DNA of 64,000 nucleotides from Cephalotrichum gorgonifer (lineage: Eukaryota; Ascomycota; Sordariomycetes; Microascales; Microascaceae), in contig ONZQ02000006.1 of the NCBI GenBank assembly GCA_900312665.1, positions 1,322,459 to 1,386,458 on the forward strand, given 5' to 3'. Shown here piece after piece: positions 32,720 to 44,139 of this stretch (position 1 is its first letter; the number at the start of each line of letters is the position of its first letter). Under the pieces are notes generated by a model. It was not told the origin of the DNA, did no database searches, and saw only the letters and a program-made list of their open reading frames with translations. The translations under genes and the position numbers were made by a program.

Positions 32720-35700
32720 ACAATAGACTAGCACTACACCTACTATTACACATCCAGATCGAAGGACACGAAACAACTGCGCTTATCGATAGTAGATCAA
32801 ACAGAAATTATATCAGCCTGCAGTTGGTCAATAAGCTATAACTACCTTGGAAAGAGAAGGAGAAGCTATATAAGCTAAGTGGATTTGATGGCAAGTTAGT
32901 GGACTACAACAGCGGTGTGGTAAGATGAGAGACCGCACAACTCGAGTTAATCATTGGCGCTCAAAGCAAGTCCATTAGCCTCGACATCACAGCTCCATCT
33001 TCGAAATCTCTAGTCCTGGGTATACCTTGGCTGAAAAAGAGCAACCTAAGGATCAACTGGGTCAGTAGCCAACTCTATTAGGACAGAAACCCAATGGGGG
33101 ACCTGAGCGGAAGGGACTTAGCCTCTGAGGAGAGCCTACGGAAATGGCCCTTATACAAGTCTAAGGTACTGCAAGCAGTCATAAACATGATACAGGAACC
33201 TATCGGATACCTGGGACCACCAGAACATGAAATCAAGCCGGACACTTTGGAAAAGGTACTAGAAGAATACAAGAAATACGATAAGCTCTTCAAGGGATGG
33301 TTGGATACCGGACTACCTGAACACACTGAGTGGGACCATGAAATCCCACTAATCGAAGGATCGAAACCGAAATAGCACCGACTATATGCAGCCAACCTAC
33401 GACAACTTACTGCAGAAAACAAGTTTATAGATAAGGAGCTAGCCAAGGGCTACATCCGACCATCAAAATCACCAAGAGCACACCTATTGTTATAGGTACC
33501 CAAGAAGAACGGCGAACTATAACCTTGTATAGACTTTAGGTCTACCAATACCGACACGATCAAAGATCGAACACCGCTATCTTATATAGATAAGGCACTC
33601 GACCGAATCAGCAGAGCAAACTGATTTACAGCACTAGATCTTAAAGGAGCCTACAACCTAATCCAAATTAAACCCAGATATAAGTGGAAAACCGCTATCA
33701 TCATATAAAAAGGATTGTTCGAATTCATAGTAATGCCATTCAGGCTCACCAATACACCGGTAACCTTCCAGGCCATGATCAATCACATTTTGAGAGAATA
33801 TATCGACAGGTTCGCATTCGCTTACCTCGACGACATCCTTATATACTCTAAGACCCTGGAGGAACACAAGAAGTATATACACCTGATTCTATAAGCACTG
33901 CAGGATACCAAATTGTTGATAGAATCTAAGAAGTATCACTTCCATATGCAAGAAACAGAGTTCCTAGGGCATATTATACACCCTGGAGAAATCAGGATAT
34001 AATGGAGTAAAGTGGAAGCTATACTAGACTGGCCAGTACCTACAAATATAAAGGAAGTTAGAGGATTCCTAGAGCTATATAACTACTACAGAATATTCTT
34101 GGAAAAATACTCTCTGAACATAGCCCCTCTGACAGACCTAACCAAGAAAGACCAACCATGGAATTGGGAAGAAAAATATCAAACAGCATTTGACAAAGTT
34201 AAGACCCAAATTGCCGAAGAACCGGTACAAAGGTCTGCAGACCCTGAGAAACCCTACAAAGTTGAGACAGACACCTGCAACTATAGCATAGGCGCTCAAC
34301 TTGGGCAAAGGGATGAGAACGGAAAACTACACCCAGTAGCATAGATATCTAAGAAATTCGATAGCATACAACTACGCTACAGGATACCTGACAAAGAAAT
34401 GATGGCGATAGTCGAAGCATTTAAAGAATGGAGACACCATTTGATCAGTACGAAATACCGAATCAAGGTATACTCGGATCACAAGAACCTCACCAGCTTC
34501 ACCACAACCAAACAGCTGAACAGCCAACAAGTACGATGGTGGGAGTTCCTGTCGGAATACAACTTCGAGATCATCTACCGAAAAGGAGAACTGAATGGAC
34601 AAGCGGATACATTAAGCAGATAACCCGATCATTTCCAAGAAACATCGAGGGAGGAGTTCACGATGATGGAAATGAACTCGGAAGGAAATATAGTCGTCAC
34701 TACTATAATCTCAGCTTTCCAGATACAGACAGATACAGAATGGGTCAACAAGCTGTTAGCAGCCTACGAAGAAGACCCAGGACTGGAGAAGGACCCCAAG
34801 AATATCAAAAGAGAGAACTTCTGGACCAGAGGAGATAATATAGTGGTACCAAAAGCTATAGCTGGCGACTTGGTGAGAGAAATGCACGAAGCACCACTAC
34901 TCGGACACCCTGGAATCACCAAAATAATATAACAACTGCAGCAATACTATCACCTCCAAGGAATAAAGAAATTGGTCAAGGAAACACTGGAAAAATGCAG
35001 TATGTGCAGAAAGTCGAAAGCAGACCGATATAAGCCTTATAGGGAACTACAACTATTGAAGGTCCCCACAGTACTATGGGACTCAGTTAGTATAGACTAT
35101 ATCGTCAAGTTATCAAGGTCCAAGGATCCATCGAACAGACAAAACTACGATAGCATACTAGTCGTGGTAGACAGGCTGACGAAGTACGCCTACATAATAC
35201 CATATAACAAATCGATCAAAGCCACAGAGCTAGCATTCCTATTTATGAGGAATGTAGCCTGCAACTACAACTTGCTAAAGGAAATCATCTCAGATCAAGG
35301 AAGCATATTCACCTCAAAGTTCTGGCAAAGCCTGACAGACTGTATAGGAATCAAATATAAGCTATCTACTGCTTACTACAAGCAGACAGATGGGCAAATA
35401 GAAAGGATCAATCAAATAATGGAAATCTATTTGAGATACTATATCAATTGGGAACAAAATAACTGGGTAGAACTACTACCGGTAGCCCAATATACTTACA
35501 ACAGCAGTATATCAGAGAGTACGAAGACATCACCATTCTACACCAATTATAGGATCCAACCAAAAATAGGATTTGAGCCAATAGGCAAAGTAAGCCCGGC
35601 AGAAACAGCGGTATTGCAGACTGACCATATGAAGGAACTTCACAAACAATTTATATCGGAACTAGAATTCGTACGAGGACGAATGAAGAAGTTTGCAGAC

Positions 35701-36200
35701 CGCATAAGGATTGTAGGACCAACCCTAGAGGGGGGGAGCAAGGTTTACCTGCTCAGGAAGAACATAGGAGAACAGCACCCTAACATCAAGTTAATACGAC
35801 CAAGCGAAAAACTCGACTTTAAGAAAATCGGACCTTTCAAAGTCAAACAGAAAGTCTCAGATAACAACTACAAGCTGGAGTTACCCGATATGATGAGGAT
35901 ACATCCGGTATTCCACATCACACTTTTGGAACCAGCACACAACGATACTCCGACCGAGGACTCCATTGAGATACCTTCAGTAGAGGACGAATACAAAGTA
36001 GAGAAAATACTGGATTCACTAAACGACAACGACAGCATCAAGTACCTAGTCAAGTAGAAAAACTTCGGGCATAAAGAAAATATATAGGAACTGCTCAAGA
36101 ACCTGGGGAATTCGCAGGCAAAACTTGACCAGTTCCATCAGCGGAACCCGAAGCGACCGCACCCTCGGGTACCCAAGAATCCAGGCCAAGAGCGTCCCAG
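32720..36200 (+). pseudogene. Gypsy pol remnant (PR-RT-RNaseH-IN-chromodomain)
   Basis: Protease-like ALIDSRSNRNYISLQL lies near 32785. The reverse transcriptase has the catalytic YLDD at 33823-33834. RNase H runs over about 34200-34620 (VYSDHKNLTSFTTTKQLNSQ). Integrase has an HHCC-type finger ending CSMCRKSK and the core residues in SIDYIVK, ISDQGSIF and QTDGQIERIN; from 34972 to 36057 it is open for 361 codons. A chromodomain (YKVEKILDSL, YLVK.KNFGH) has both aromatic-cage region Trp codons turned to TAG. Many other stops occur upstream. Start and end are approximate. Confidence 0.88.
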
Positions 36201-36655
36201 TCCACCATGCCGAAACCGCCGGCAAGCTGGAGCTCACCAATAGCCTGTTGCCTATCAAGGACAGGATCGGCTGAGATCAGATCATCCTCTTCCTGCATAC
36301 CCCACTCAAACAACTCGAAGCCCCTGGACCAAACCAACGCTTCCTGCTTATACAGACGATCCAGACGGGCAAGGGTTTCAGCAAGACAAGCAGAAGCCTC
36401 GGCGGCTTCTGCCTCTGCCTGCTCACGATCTTTTTGAAGTTTCTTTTGTTCATTAAGAGTGCGAGTCACTAGGACAGTCAGGACAGTGCCTAAGGACGGA
36501 AGTAATCTAGGAAAAAACCTACACTGAGAAGCTATTATATTTCCATCGCAAGGCTTGCGATCCTTTATACAACCCTCACAGCGCTGGGAGTGACCCTTGC
36601 TACGAGGAAGTATGCGACAAACTCGCTTGCTACGATAGTAACAAGTACACGGCAT
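36095..36655 (-). CDS. Antisense ORF of the retrotransposon, cysteine-rich
   Basis: An intact 186-codon frame on the strand opposite gag-pol, between the chromodomain end and the 3' LTR. Residues 1-45 hold a cysteine pattern (MPCTCYYRSKRVC, SQRCEGCIKDRKPCDG), followed by a long coiled coil (EQKKLQKDREQAEAEAAEAS) and an acidic aromatic tail. Similar Cys-cluster plus coiled-coil frames occur next to LTR elements in ascomycetes, as far as I recall, with unknown function. It overlaps the pol 3' end by about 100 bases. It has no stop although gag-pol on the other strand is full of them. It could be an element-encoded accessory protein or a captured host fragment. Confidence 0.55.
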   Translation of the reverse strand: MPCTCYYRSKRVCRILPRSKGHSQRCEGCIKDRKPCDGNIIASQCRFFPRLLPSLGTVLTVLVTRTLNEQKKLQKDREQAEAEAAEASACLAETLARLDRLYKQEALVWSRGFELFEWGMQEEDDLISADPVLDRQQAIGELQLAGGFGMVDWDALGLDSWVPEGAVASGSADGTGQVLPANSPGS

Positions 36656-36866
36656 TGTCTCGTGGCCATTTGACTAAATAAAATCAACAAGAGATGACTT
36701 ACGACAGTCATCAGATCGGGAAGGACATTTTGAGATATAAGATTGCTGGATACGGTCAGATATGATGATTAGCAAGGAACATGAGGAGGAAAGGAGGAGA
36801 ACATACGGGAAAACAGAAATAGAGGGAAACACAGTCTCTTTACGGGCCTTTGGGGACAAAGACTAT

Positions 36867-36881
36867 GGGGAGGGGGAATCG
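36867..36881 (+). other. Polypurine tract
   Basis: GGGGAGGGGGAATCG immediately precedes the TG of the 3' LTR, as expected of the plus-strand primer in reverse transcription. Confidence 0.75.
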
Positions 36882-37326
36882 TGTTATAACTCGCCTTAAT
36901 CCTACGGGTGCCCTTGCATGAAACTATGGACCACGTGCTGATAAGTCAGCGCGGAGGGGATGGGCGACAAAGGTGACTCTGCGAGAGTCGCCCCGATCGC
37001 CCCGGACGGATTTACCATTGGCTGCGACAAGGCGACTGAGGCGACTATGTGATAGTCGCCCGGATCGCCCAGCAGGAATCCACTACTATATAAACACACG
37101 GTCATTACCATGTAGCTAGTTATCTTTTCTGTCCTTAGACAGTAGTCAATCCACAGTCATTCTACAGATAGATACTCAGTTTACCTTGACAACAAGTCCC
37201 TTCTCCGAAGGTACTTGCACGAGACGACTACAACTTATACGATACTGTAATGTTCGGAACTCACTTCTTAACCGGAACCCCGGCCTCACAGACCCTTGTG
37301 AGCCCATTACGATTCAGATCGTAACA
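36882..37326 (+). repeat. 3' LTR of the gypsy element
   Basis: 445 bp, aligned end to end with the 5' LTR without gaps. It starts TGTTATAACTCG where the 5' LTR has TGTCACGACTCG: three transitions in a row within ten bases, as RIP would make. Confidence 0.92.
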
Positions 37327-37331
37327 ATAGT

Positions 37332-37705
37332 CGACCCCAAGAAAGGCTGTTGACCTTGAGGGTCAGCTAGCCCAATATAGTCAACTAGATCAGCCTAGTA
37401 GTACTCAACAGCTACTATTCCAGAAGGTCAAAAAAGGATTTGAGGAAAAGGACTATCAACTAGCTACCCTACAATCTAGGGTAGAAGTTCTTGAGCAGCA
37501 GGTTGAGGCTATAAAGCCTAGGAAAAGGAAGAGGGTCCAAATCAGCCCTAATTCGAAGTTTGCAGGGATTGAAGCTATCTACAAGGCACAGGTTGAGGCA
37601 GGCGATAAAACTGATGGCACCGTTGAATCCAGCGACTCTGAATTACCTAGTGAGCCAGGGGATTGTATTATTGTTGCATCAAAAAAGGTTGAAAATTCGG
37701 GTTGA
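37332..37705 (+). pseudogene. Pogo/Fot transposase copy 1, 3' part
   Basis: Resumes exactly where the 5' part stops, after the ATAGT target duplication, and matches copy 2 from TPRKAVDLEGQLAQYSQLDQ to the C-terminal acidic tail. It encodes the C-terminal coiled coil (KGFEEKDYQLATLQSRVE) and the basic RKRKRVQISPNSK nuclear-type stretch. Confidence 0.85.
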
Positions 37706-40192
37706 AGAGAGGGTCTGTTTTTTTATAGTTGGATTTTTGGGGTGCCGGTTGAGGGGGGGTGCCGGTTGAGGGGTGAGGGACGTTACCCCTCACCTGCCGC
37801 CCGACCCAGCGCTGCTTCGGGCGGGCTCTCGACCTCTTTCAATTGCTGAACCCCTTTCCTGTATTACCGGACGACTTGAATCTCAGTGTTTCCTCTGCAG
37901 ACCGCAAAGATGACACATCGTTCGTTGAGAAAATTGTTTTCCAGGACACGGAACAGAACCGGCAAGGAGAGCTCCGACTGCGCCGACTGCCGTCCGCAGA
38001 CGACACCAGCGTCGAGTTCCGCATCTGCCTCCGATGGGGACAAGTTAAGACCTCGCCCGCATGCGACTGCTATTGCTGAACCAGAGCCCCAGAGGCGTCT
38101 GCTACGATCCCGGCTCTCCAGTCCGACTCGTCTGCTGAGAAGCTGCCTCACCATGCGATTCCCCAAGGGGGCGCCACCTCGAGGCTGCCGGGCCGACTTT
38201 GGACGCAGGCATACGAGGCAGTGAAAAAGGACAACCCACGGCTAGTAGATGGGTACGAGACGCTCCTGCATCGCGTACTCGTAGGAGAGTCGAGCCCTGC
38301 GGACAATCCCGACGGCGATACCGACCCGGCGGAGGAGGAACAGACACAAGCGCAAATGGTTCAGCTTGTCGAGGCAGGCCTGAAGAAGACTGAGAGAGAG
38401 GCCGCTACGAAGCTCAAAGTACTAGAGGGAATGCGCGTCGTGTCCTCTGTAAGGGACCTAATAGGCTCCGCGCTTAAGCACGCTCCCGAGGCCGCTACAG
38501 CATGGGGTGGCGTATGCTTGCTTCTGCAGGTGAGTTGTTACTTCTAGTAGACGCAGGCATTACCTAACTATCGCAGGTGTTCGAAAACCCGGTTAAAGAA
38601 GCTAGCGCCAATCGCGACGGCATGGCCCATGTTATCTCAAGGATAGACTGGTACTGGAACTTGTCGAGCCTTCTCCTCGAGGAGAACCGAAAGAGCACTG
38701 CTGGGCTAGAAGACCAATTGGAGCAGCACATTGTCGGCCTCTATAAAAAATTTCTTTCCTATCAGATGAAGAGCGTTTGCTCATACTACCATAACCGCGT
38801 CACCGCCGCTCTGCGCGATATGGTCAAGTTCGATAATTGGGTCGACACCGTGCAGTCTATCAAAGATGACGAGAGGATTGTCCAGGAAGATATAAATACC
38901 TACAATAGGCAGGAGGTCAGGAAGTCGCTCAATTCTATAGCCGAGCAGGCCGAACATCGTCGCATGCAGCTTCAGGATATACATCAAGCAATCCAGGACC
39001 AGACGGCGGCGCTGAGAGAGATGCGACAAGAACAGAAGGACGAAAAGCAAGAAGAGAAGAACGAGAAATGCCTTGCCGACTTATGCACCACGGACCCCCG
39101 CAAAGACAAAAAACGTATCCAGCGGACTAAAGGCGGCCTACTCAAGGACTCGTACAAATGGATCCTCAAGAACCAGAACTTCAGAACATGGCGTCAAGAC
39201 CACGGGAGCCGATTGCTATGGGTAAAGGGTAACCCTGGAAAGGGCAAGACCATGCTGCTCTGTGGTATTATCGACGAGTTGGAGAATTCACTTGCGGGCA
39301 GCGGCCTTCTGTCGTACTTCTTCTGCCAGGGTACCGACTCGCAGATCAACAATGCCACGGCTGTGCTGCGCGGCCTGATCTATCTGCTTGTCAAGCAGCA
39401 GACATCGCTGATTTCGCATGTGCGGGAAATGTACGGCCCTGACGGGAAACCGCTTTTCAGGGAGATGAATGCCTGGGATGCCTTTTCCGAGAGCTTCGAG
39501 AAGATACTACGAGATCCGAGCCTGAAAAACACCTACCTGATTATCGACGCGCTTGATGAGTGCGAGACGGACCTGCCGCAGCTTCTCAAGCTCATCGTCC
39601 ACAACTCGTCTGCATCGCCGCGTGTCAAGTGGATCGTCTCGAGCCGCAACAGGCCCGAAATTGAGCAGCAGCTGAAATTGCACGACTCGGGGACAGCGCT
39701 CAGTCTCGAGCTCTCAGAGAACGCAGAGCAGGTGACTCATGCCGTTGGTGCCTATATTGACTTTAAAGTATCGACAGTGCCGTCGTTGCAGGACGATGAT
39801 GAGGAAAGAAATCAAGTACGAGATATCATGTGTCAGAAGGCTAACGGCACATTCCTGTGGGTTGCACTGGTCATCAAAGAGCTCGAAAACCCTGAATGTT
39901 TGGATGCACTGCAGGTGGTTAAGGAGGTGCCGGCGGATTTATACGAACTCTACAAACGAATAGTCGATCAGATTTGGCGATTGCAGAAGAGCACCTCCGA
40001 GTTTTGCCGCGCCGTTCTCCCGGCAGTTACCCTGGCACATCGTCCACTACACCTCGCCGAACTATGTGTCCTATCAGGACTGCAACATGAGATTTCGGTA
40101 AAAAAGGTTCGGAAAATTGTGGAATTTTGCGGCTCATTGCTCACGATCCAAGATGACTACGTTTACCTCATCCATCAGTCAGCCAAGGACTA

Positions 40193-42048
40193 ACGTCTCT
40201 CACCCACTTTTGCACCACCCCCTCATTTGCACCCCCCTCAAAATGCCTCACCGCCACTTCAACCTGCCATCTCTACCCACGATATCTTCACCAATTTTAT
40301 TCCAATTATTATCAGATTTTACATACTACTATTTGAGTTAGCCACGGCCAAATATACCGAAGATGAAATCAATCAGGCTTTAGAATCTATTGCAAATGGC
40401 CAATCAATCCGGCAGGCTTCCTTAGAATGGGGGATACCAAGACGGACCCTTCAACATCGCATACAAGGCACCCAAGCAAGGGCTATCGCATTTGCTAGCC
40501 AGCAGAAGCTATCTCCGACCTAGGAGAGCCACTTAGTGGAATGGATACAGGTCCAGGCTGCTCTAGGGCTCCCACCAACCCATCAACAGATCCGGGAATT
40601 TGCTGAGCGGATCCTGTGCCTACAAGGGTCCCCAGACCCTTGGAAAAAACTGGTTCCAGGCCTTCTTACGTCGGAACCCTTCAATCAAGGTCCAGAGAGC
40701 CAGAGCCATCGATTCCCAGCATATCAATGGAGCCTCAACTGACATCATCAGGGCATGGTTTCGATATCTATCAGTCCCACAGATCAAGGCCATCCAACCA
40801 GCCAATCGGTATAATATGGATGAGACTGGCATCCTAGAGGGTCGAGGGTCTAATGGCCTAGTCCTAGGATCCACAGAGGCCCGGAATCTACAGAAAAAAC
40901 AGCCTGGATCAAGGGCCTGGACCACTCTGATTGAGTGTATCAGTGCTACAGGCTCTGCAGTGCCACCTCTTGTCATCTACAAGGGCAGATCTGTTCAACA
41001 ACAATGGTTTCCTCTAGACCTTAAACCTTATGTCAACTGGAGGTTCCATGCAACAGAAAATGGGTGGACAGATAATGAGACAGCTGTATACTGGCTCAGG
41101 GAAATCTTCATCCCATCAACCCAACCTACAGACCCTTCTGCAGCCCGTCTACTCATCTTAGATGGCCATGGAAGCCATGAGTCAACTGAATTCATGTAAC
41201 TCTGCTATATCAATAGGATACATCTCCTCTATCTGCCTGCCCACACATCCCATGTCCTACAGCCCTTGGATCAGTCAGTTTTTGGACCCTTGAAGACAGC
41301 CTACAGAAAGGAGCTAGGATATCTAGAACAGTGGAATGATTCTACCGTTGTAGGTAAAAGGAATTTCCTTTCCTGCTATCGGAAGGCACGCCAGTCAGCT
41401 CTTACAGCTCAGAACATCCGGGCTGGCTGGAAATCGACAGGTCTATGGCCTATATCTATAGCCCGACCTCTCATGAGCCCACTGCTCCTTGAGAACATCA
41501 GCAACATCAGCAGCAGGGCCAATCCTATCCTAGAAAGAGCCCTTGGATCCAGGTCTATCCAGCAGTGGGATGTGGCTACATCTGCAGTCACATGGTCGAC
41601 CCCAAGGAAGGCTGTTGACCTTGAGGGTCAGCTAGCCCAATATAGCCAACTGGATCAGCCTAGTAGTACTCAACGGCTACTATTCCGGAAGGTCAAAAAA
41701 GGATTTGAGGAAAAGGACTATCAACTAGCTACCCTACAATCTAGGGTAGAAGCTCTTGAGCAACAGGTTGAGGCTGTGAGGCCTAGGAAAAAGAAGAGGG
41801 TCCAAATTAGCCCTAATTCGAAGTTTACAGCGATTGAGGCTATCCATAAGGCGCAAATTGAGGCTGGCGATAAAACTGATGGTATAGCTGAATCTAGCAG
41901 CTCTGAATTATCTAGTGAGCCAGGGGACTGTATTATCGTTGCATCAAAAAGGGTTGAAAATTTAGGTTGAAGAGACGGTCTGTTTTTTGTGGTTTGTTTT
42001 TTAGGGGGGTGCAAATGGGGGGGTGGTGCAAAAGTGGGTGAGAGACGT
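40193..42048 (+). mobile_element. Pogo/Fot-type DNA transposon copy 2, inside the NLR gene
   Basis: 1856 bp. The left end starts ACGTCTCTCACCCACTTTTG and the right end is its complement, closing GAGAGACGT. It is flanked by TA at 40191-40192 and 42049-42050. The terminal repeat again contains two direct sub-repeats (TTTGCACC-like units). It is oriented with the NLR gene. Confidence 0.93.
40227..41970 (+). pseudogene. Pogo/Fot transposase copy 2
   Basis: Better preserved than copy 1. Psq HTH (YTEDEINQALESIANGQSIR), CENP-B HTH (PTHQQIREFAERIL) and DDE domain with NMDETGI, LILDGHGSHE and LDQSVFGPLK carrying the three acidic residues. C-terminal coiled coil and basic stretch. Breaks are a TAG for Gln near 40521, a one-base loss near 40625 (CLQG/PQTL) and a TAA for Trp near 41198. 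It therefore cannot make a full transposase without repair. Confidence 0.88.
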
Positions 42049-42693
42049 TATTTAAGCGGGGAAGCAAGTAGCACAATCTTCCCTTCCCGCACCACAGACG
42101 TCCACCGGGCCATCTTCTCGCGGTCGCTACAAGGTATGTCTGTGTTACAGCGGGACGTCTACAAACTGCGCCACCCTGGATTCCCAATCGGCGAAATTAA
42201 GGCACCGCACCCCGATCCGTTAGCGGCTATACGATACTCCTGCGTTTACTGGATAGACCATTTCTGCGATGCCTACAGTAGTGGCTGTCCTGAGCTCGAG
42301 ACAGTCGGTCAGTTCTTTCGAGAAAAATTCCTCTACTGGCTCGAAGCTCTTAGTCTGCTCCGATGCCTATCAGAAGGAGTTATCGCTATAGGGAAGATCC
42401 AGCGTCTCCTAGTAAGTATACGATCATCGCTAACACCTCTAACAACTCAAACTGATATGGAGTTACAGGGACATACAGATTCACTGCAACTAATAGGGCT
42501 TGTTCGAGATATGTATCGATTTGCTCTGTCTTACAAACCAATAATAGAGCAAGCTCCGCTGCAGGTATATGCATCAGCGCTCGTATTTGCTCCAGCCAGC
42601 AGTTTAGTAAGGCAGCATTTCAAAGCAGAAGAACCAAGTTGGATTAGAACAAAGCCGATTGTGGATGGTGATTGGAATGCATGCGTGCAGACG

Positions 42694-44139
42694 TTAGAAG
42701 GCCATCGCTACTTGGTCAACTCAGTCACGTTCTCGCATGACGGCCAGCGGCTCGCATCAGCTTCGGTTGATAAGACTGTCAAGATCTGGGGTCCCGCATC
42801 AGGAAGCTGTATGCAGACGTTAGAAGGCCATAGCAACTCAGTAAAATCTGTCGCATTCTCGCATGACAGCCAGCGGCTCGCATCTGCTTCGAGCGATAGG
42901 GCTGTCAAGATCTGGGATCCCACGTCAGGACGCTGCGTGCAGACATTAGAAGGCCATCGCGACTCGGTCAACTCAGTCGCATTCTCACATGACGGCCAGC
43001 GACTCGCATCAGCTTCGAGCGATACGACCGTCAAGATCTGGGATCCCACGTTAGGAAGCTGCATGCAGACATTAGAAGGTCATAGCGACTCGATCAACTC
43101 AGTCGCGTTCTCGCATGACAGCCAGCGGCTCGCATCAGCTTCGAGCGATACAACTGTCAAGATCTGGGATCCCACAGCAGGAAGCTGCGTGCAGACATTA
43201 GAAGGCCATAGCAACTCAGTCAACTCAGTCGCATTCTCGCATGACGGCCAGCGGCTCGCATCTGCTTCGAGCGATAGGACCATCAAGATCTGGGATCCTG
43301 TGTCAGGAAGCTCTGTGCAGACATTAGAAGGCCATCGCCGCTGGGTCTGGTCAGTTGCATTCTTGCATGACGGCCAGCGACTCGCATCAGCTTCGTTTGA
43401 TGAGACCGTCAAGATCTGGGATCCCGCGTCAGGAAGCTGTGTGCAGACATTAGAAGGCCATAGCCGCTGGGTCTACTCAGTCGCATTCTCGCATGATGGC
43501 CAGCGGCTCGCATCTGCTTCGAGCGATACGACCGTCAAGATCTGGGATCCCACGTTAGGAAGCTGCGTGCAGACGTTAGAAGGCCATAGCAGCTCGGTCA
43601 ACTCAGTCGCATTCTCGCATGACGGCCAGCAGCTCGCATCAGCTTCGAGCGATATGACCATCAAGATTTGGGATCCNNNNNNNNNNNNNNNNNNNNCATC
43701 AGCTTCGAGCGATATGACCATCAAGATTTGGGATCCTGCATTAGGAAGCTGCATGCAGACATTAGAAGGCCATCGCTACTCGGTCAACTCAGTCGCATTC
43801 TCGCAAGATGGCCAGCAACTCGCATCAGCTTCGGACGATACGACCATCAAGATCTGGGATCCCGCGTTAGGAAGCTGTGTGCAGACATTAGAAGGCCATC
43901 GCCGCTGGGTCAACTCAGTCGCATTCTCGCATGACAGCCAGTGGCTCGCATCAGCTTCGAGCGATACGACCGTCAAGATCTGGGACCCCGCATCAGGAAG
44001 CTCCATGCTGACATTAGAAGGCCATAGCGACTCGGTCAACTCAGTCGCATTCTCGCATGACGGGCAGCGACTCGCATCAGCTTCGGTTGATAAGACCGTC
44101 AAGATCTGGGATCCCGTGTCAGGAAGCTGCGTGCAGACG
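42694..44139 (+). repeat. WD40 array of 126-bp units
   Basis: Units begin with codons for LEGH at 42694, 42820, 42946, 43072, 43198, 43324, 43450, 43576, 43762, 43888 and 44014. Each encodes 42 residues of the form LEGH...SVAFSHDGQRLASASSD..VKIWDP. Units are very similar in DNA, and most variable codons sit at the same few positions just after LEGH and around DxTVKIW. The unit starting at 43576 spans the N gap, so the true copy number is unknown. Confidence 0.93.
43677..43696. other. Assembly gap (20 N) inside the WD40 array
   Basis: The same 40-base stretch (ending ATCAAGATTTGGGATCC) stands on both sides of the gap. The placeholder length and duplicated flank point to an unresolved join in the repeat array. 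Confidence 0.95.

Larger units (their letters stand above)
29650..37326 (+). mobile_element. Ty3/gypsy chromovirus-type LTR retrotransposon, 7677 bp, RIP-degraded
   Basis: Two 445-bp LTRs (29650-30094 and 36882-37326) start TG and end CA or its mutated form. The flanking 5-bp duplication ATAGT (29645-29649 and 37327-37331) lies inside the pogo transposase. Between them lie gag with a CCHC knuckle, protease, reverse transcriptase, RNase H, integrase and chromodomain, in gypsy order. Dozens of in-frame TAG, TAA and TGA codons stand where Trp or Gln is expected. An antisense frame occupies the space before the 3' LTR. The element is inactive. Confidence 0.93.
28244..37783 (+). mobile_element. 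Pogo/Fot-type DNA transposon copy 1, split by a gypsy insertion
   Basis: Terminal inverted repeats ACGTCCCTCACCCCTCAACC (28244 onward) and its complement ending GAGGGACGT (37783) are flanked by TA on both sides (28242-28243 and 37784-37785), the target duplication of this superfamily. Each end carries two direct sub-repeats of CTCAACCGGCACCCC. Without the 7.68-kb gypsy element and its duplication the transposon is about 1.86 kb, the same size as copy 2 at 40193-42048. Confidence 0.92.

Noticed and set aside
42412..42468. A definite intron in the NLR C-terminal half
   Set aside because: GTAAGT and TTACAG with a CTAAC branch are present, but the 57 bases are in frame without a stop, so splicing cannot be decided from sequence.
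42708..44102. Long repeated frames on the strand opposite the WD40 array
   Set aside because: They are the antisense shadow of the 126-bp units and simply repeat with the same period.
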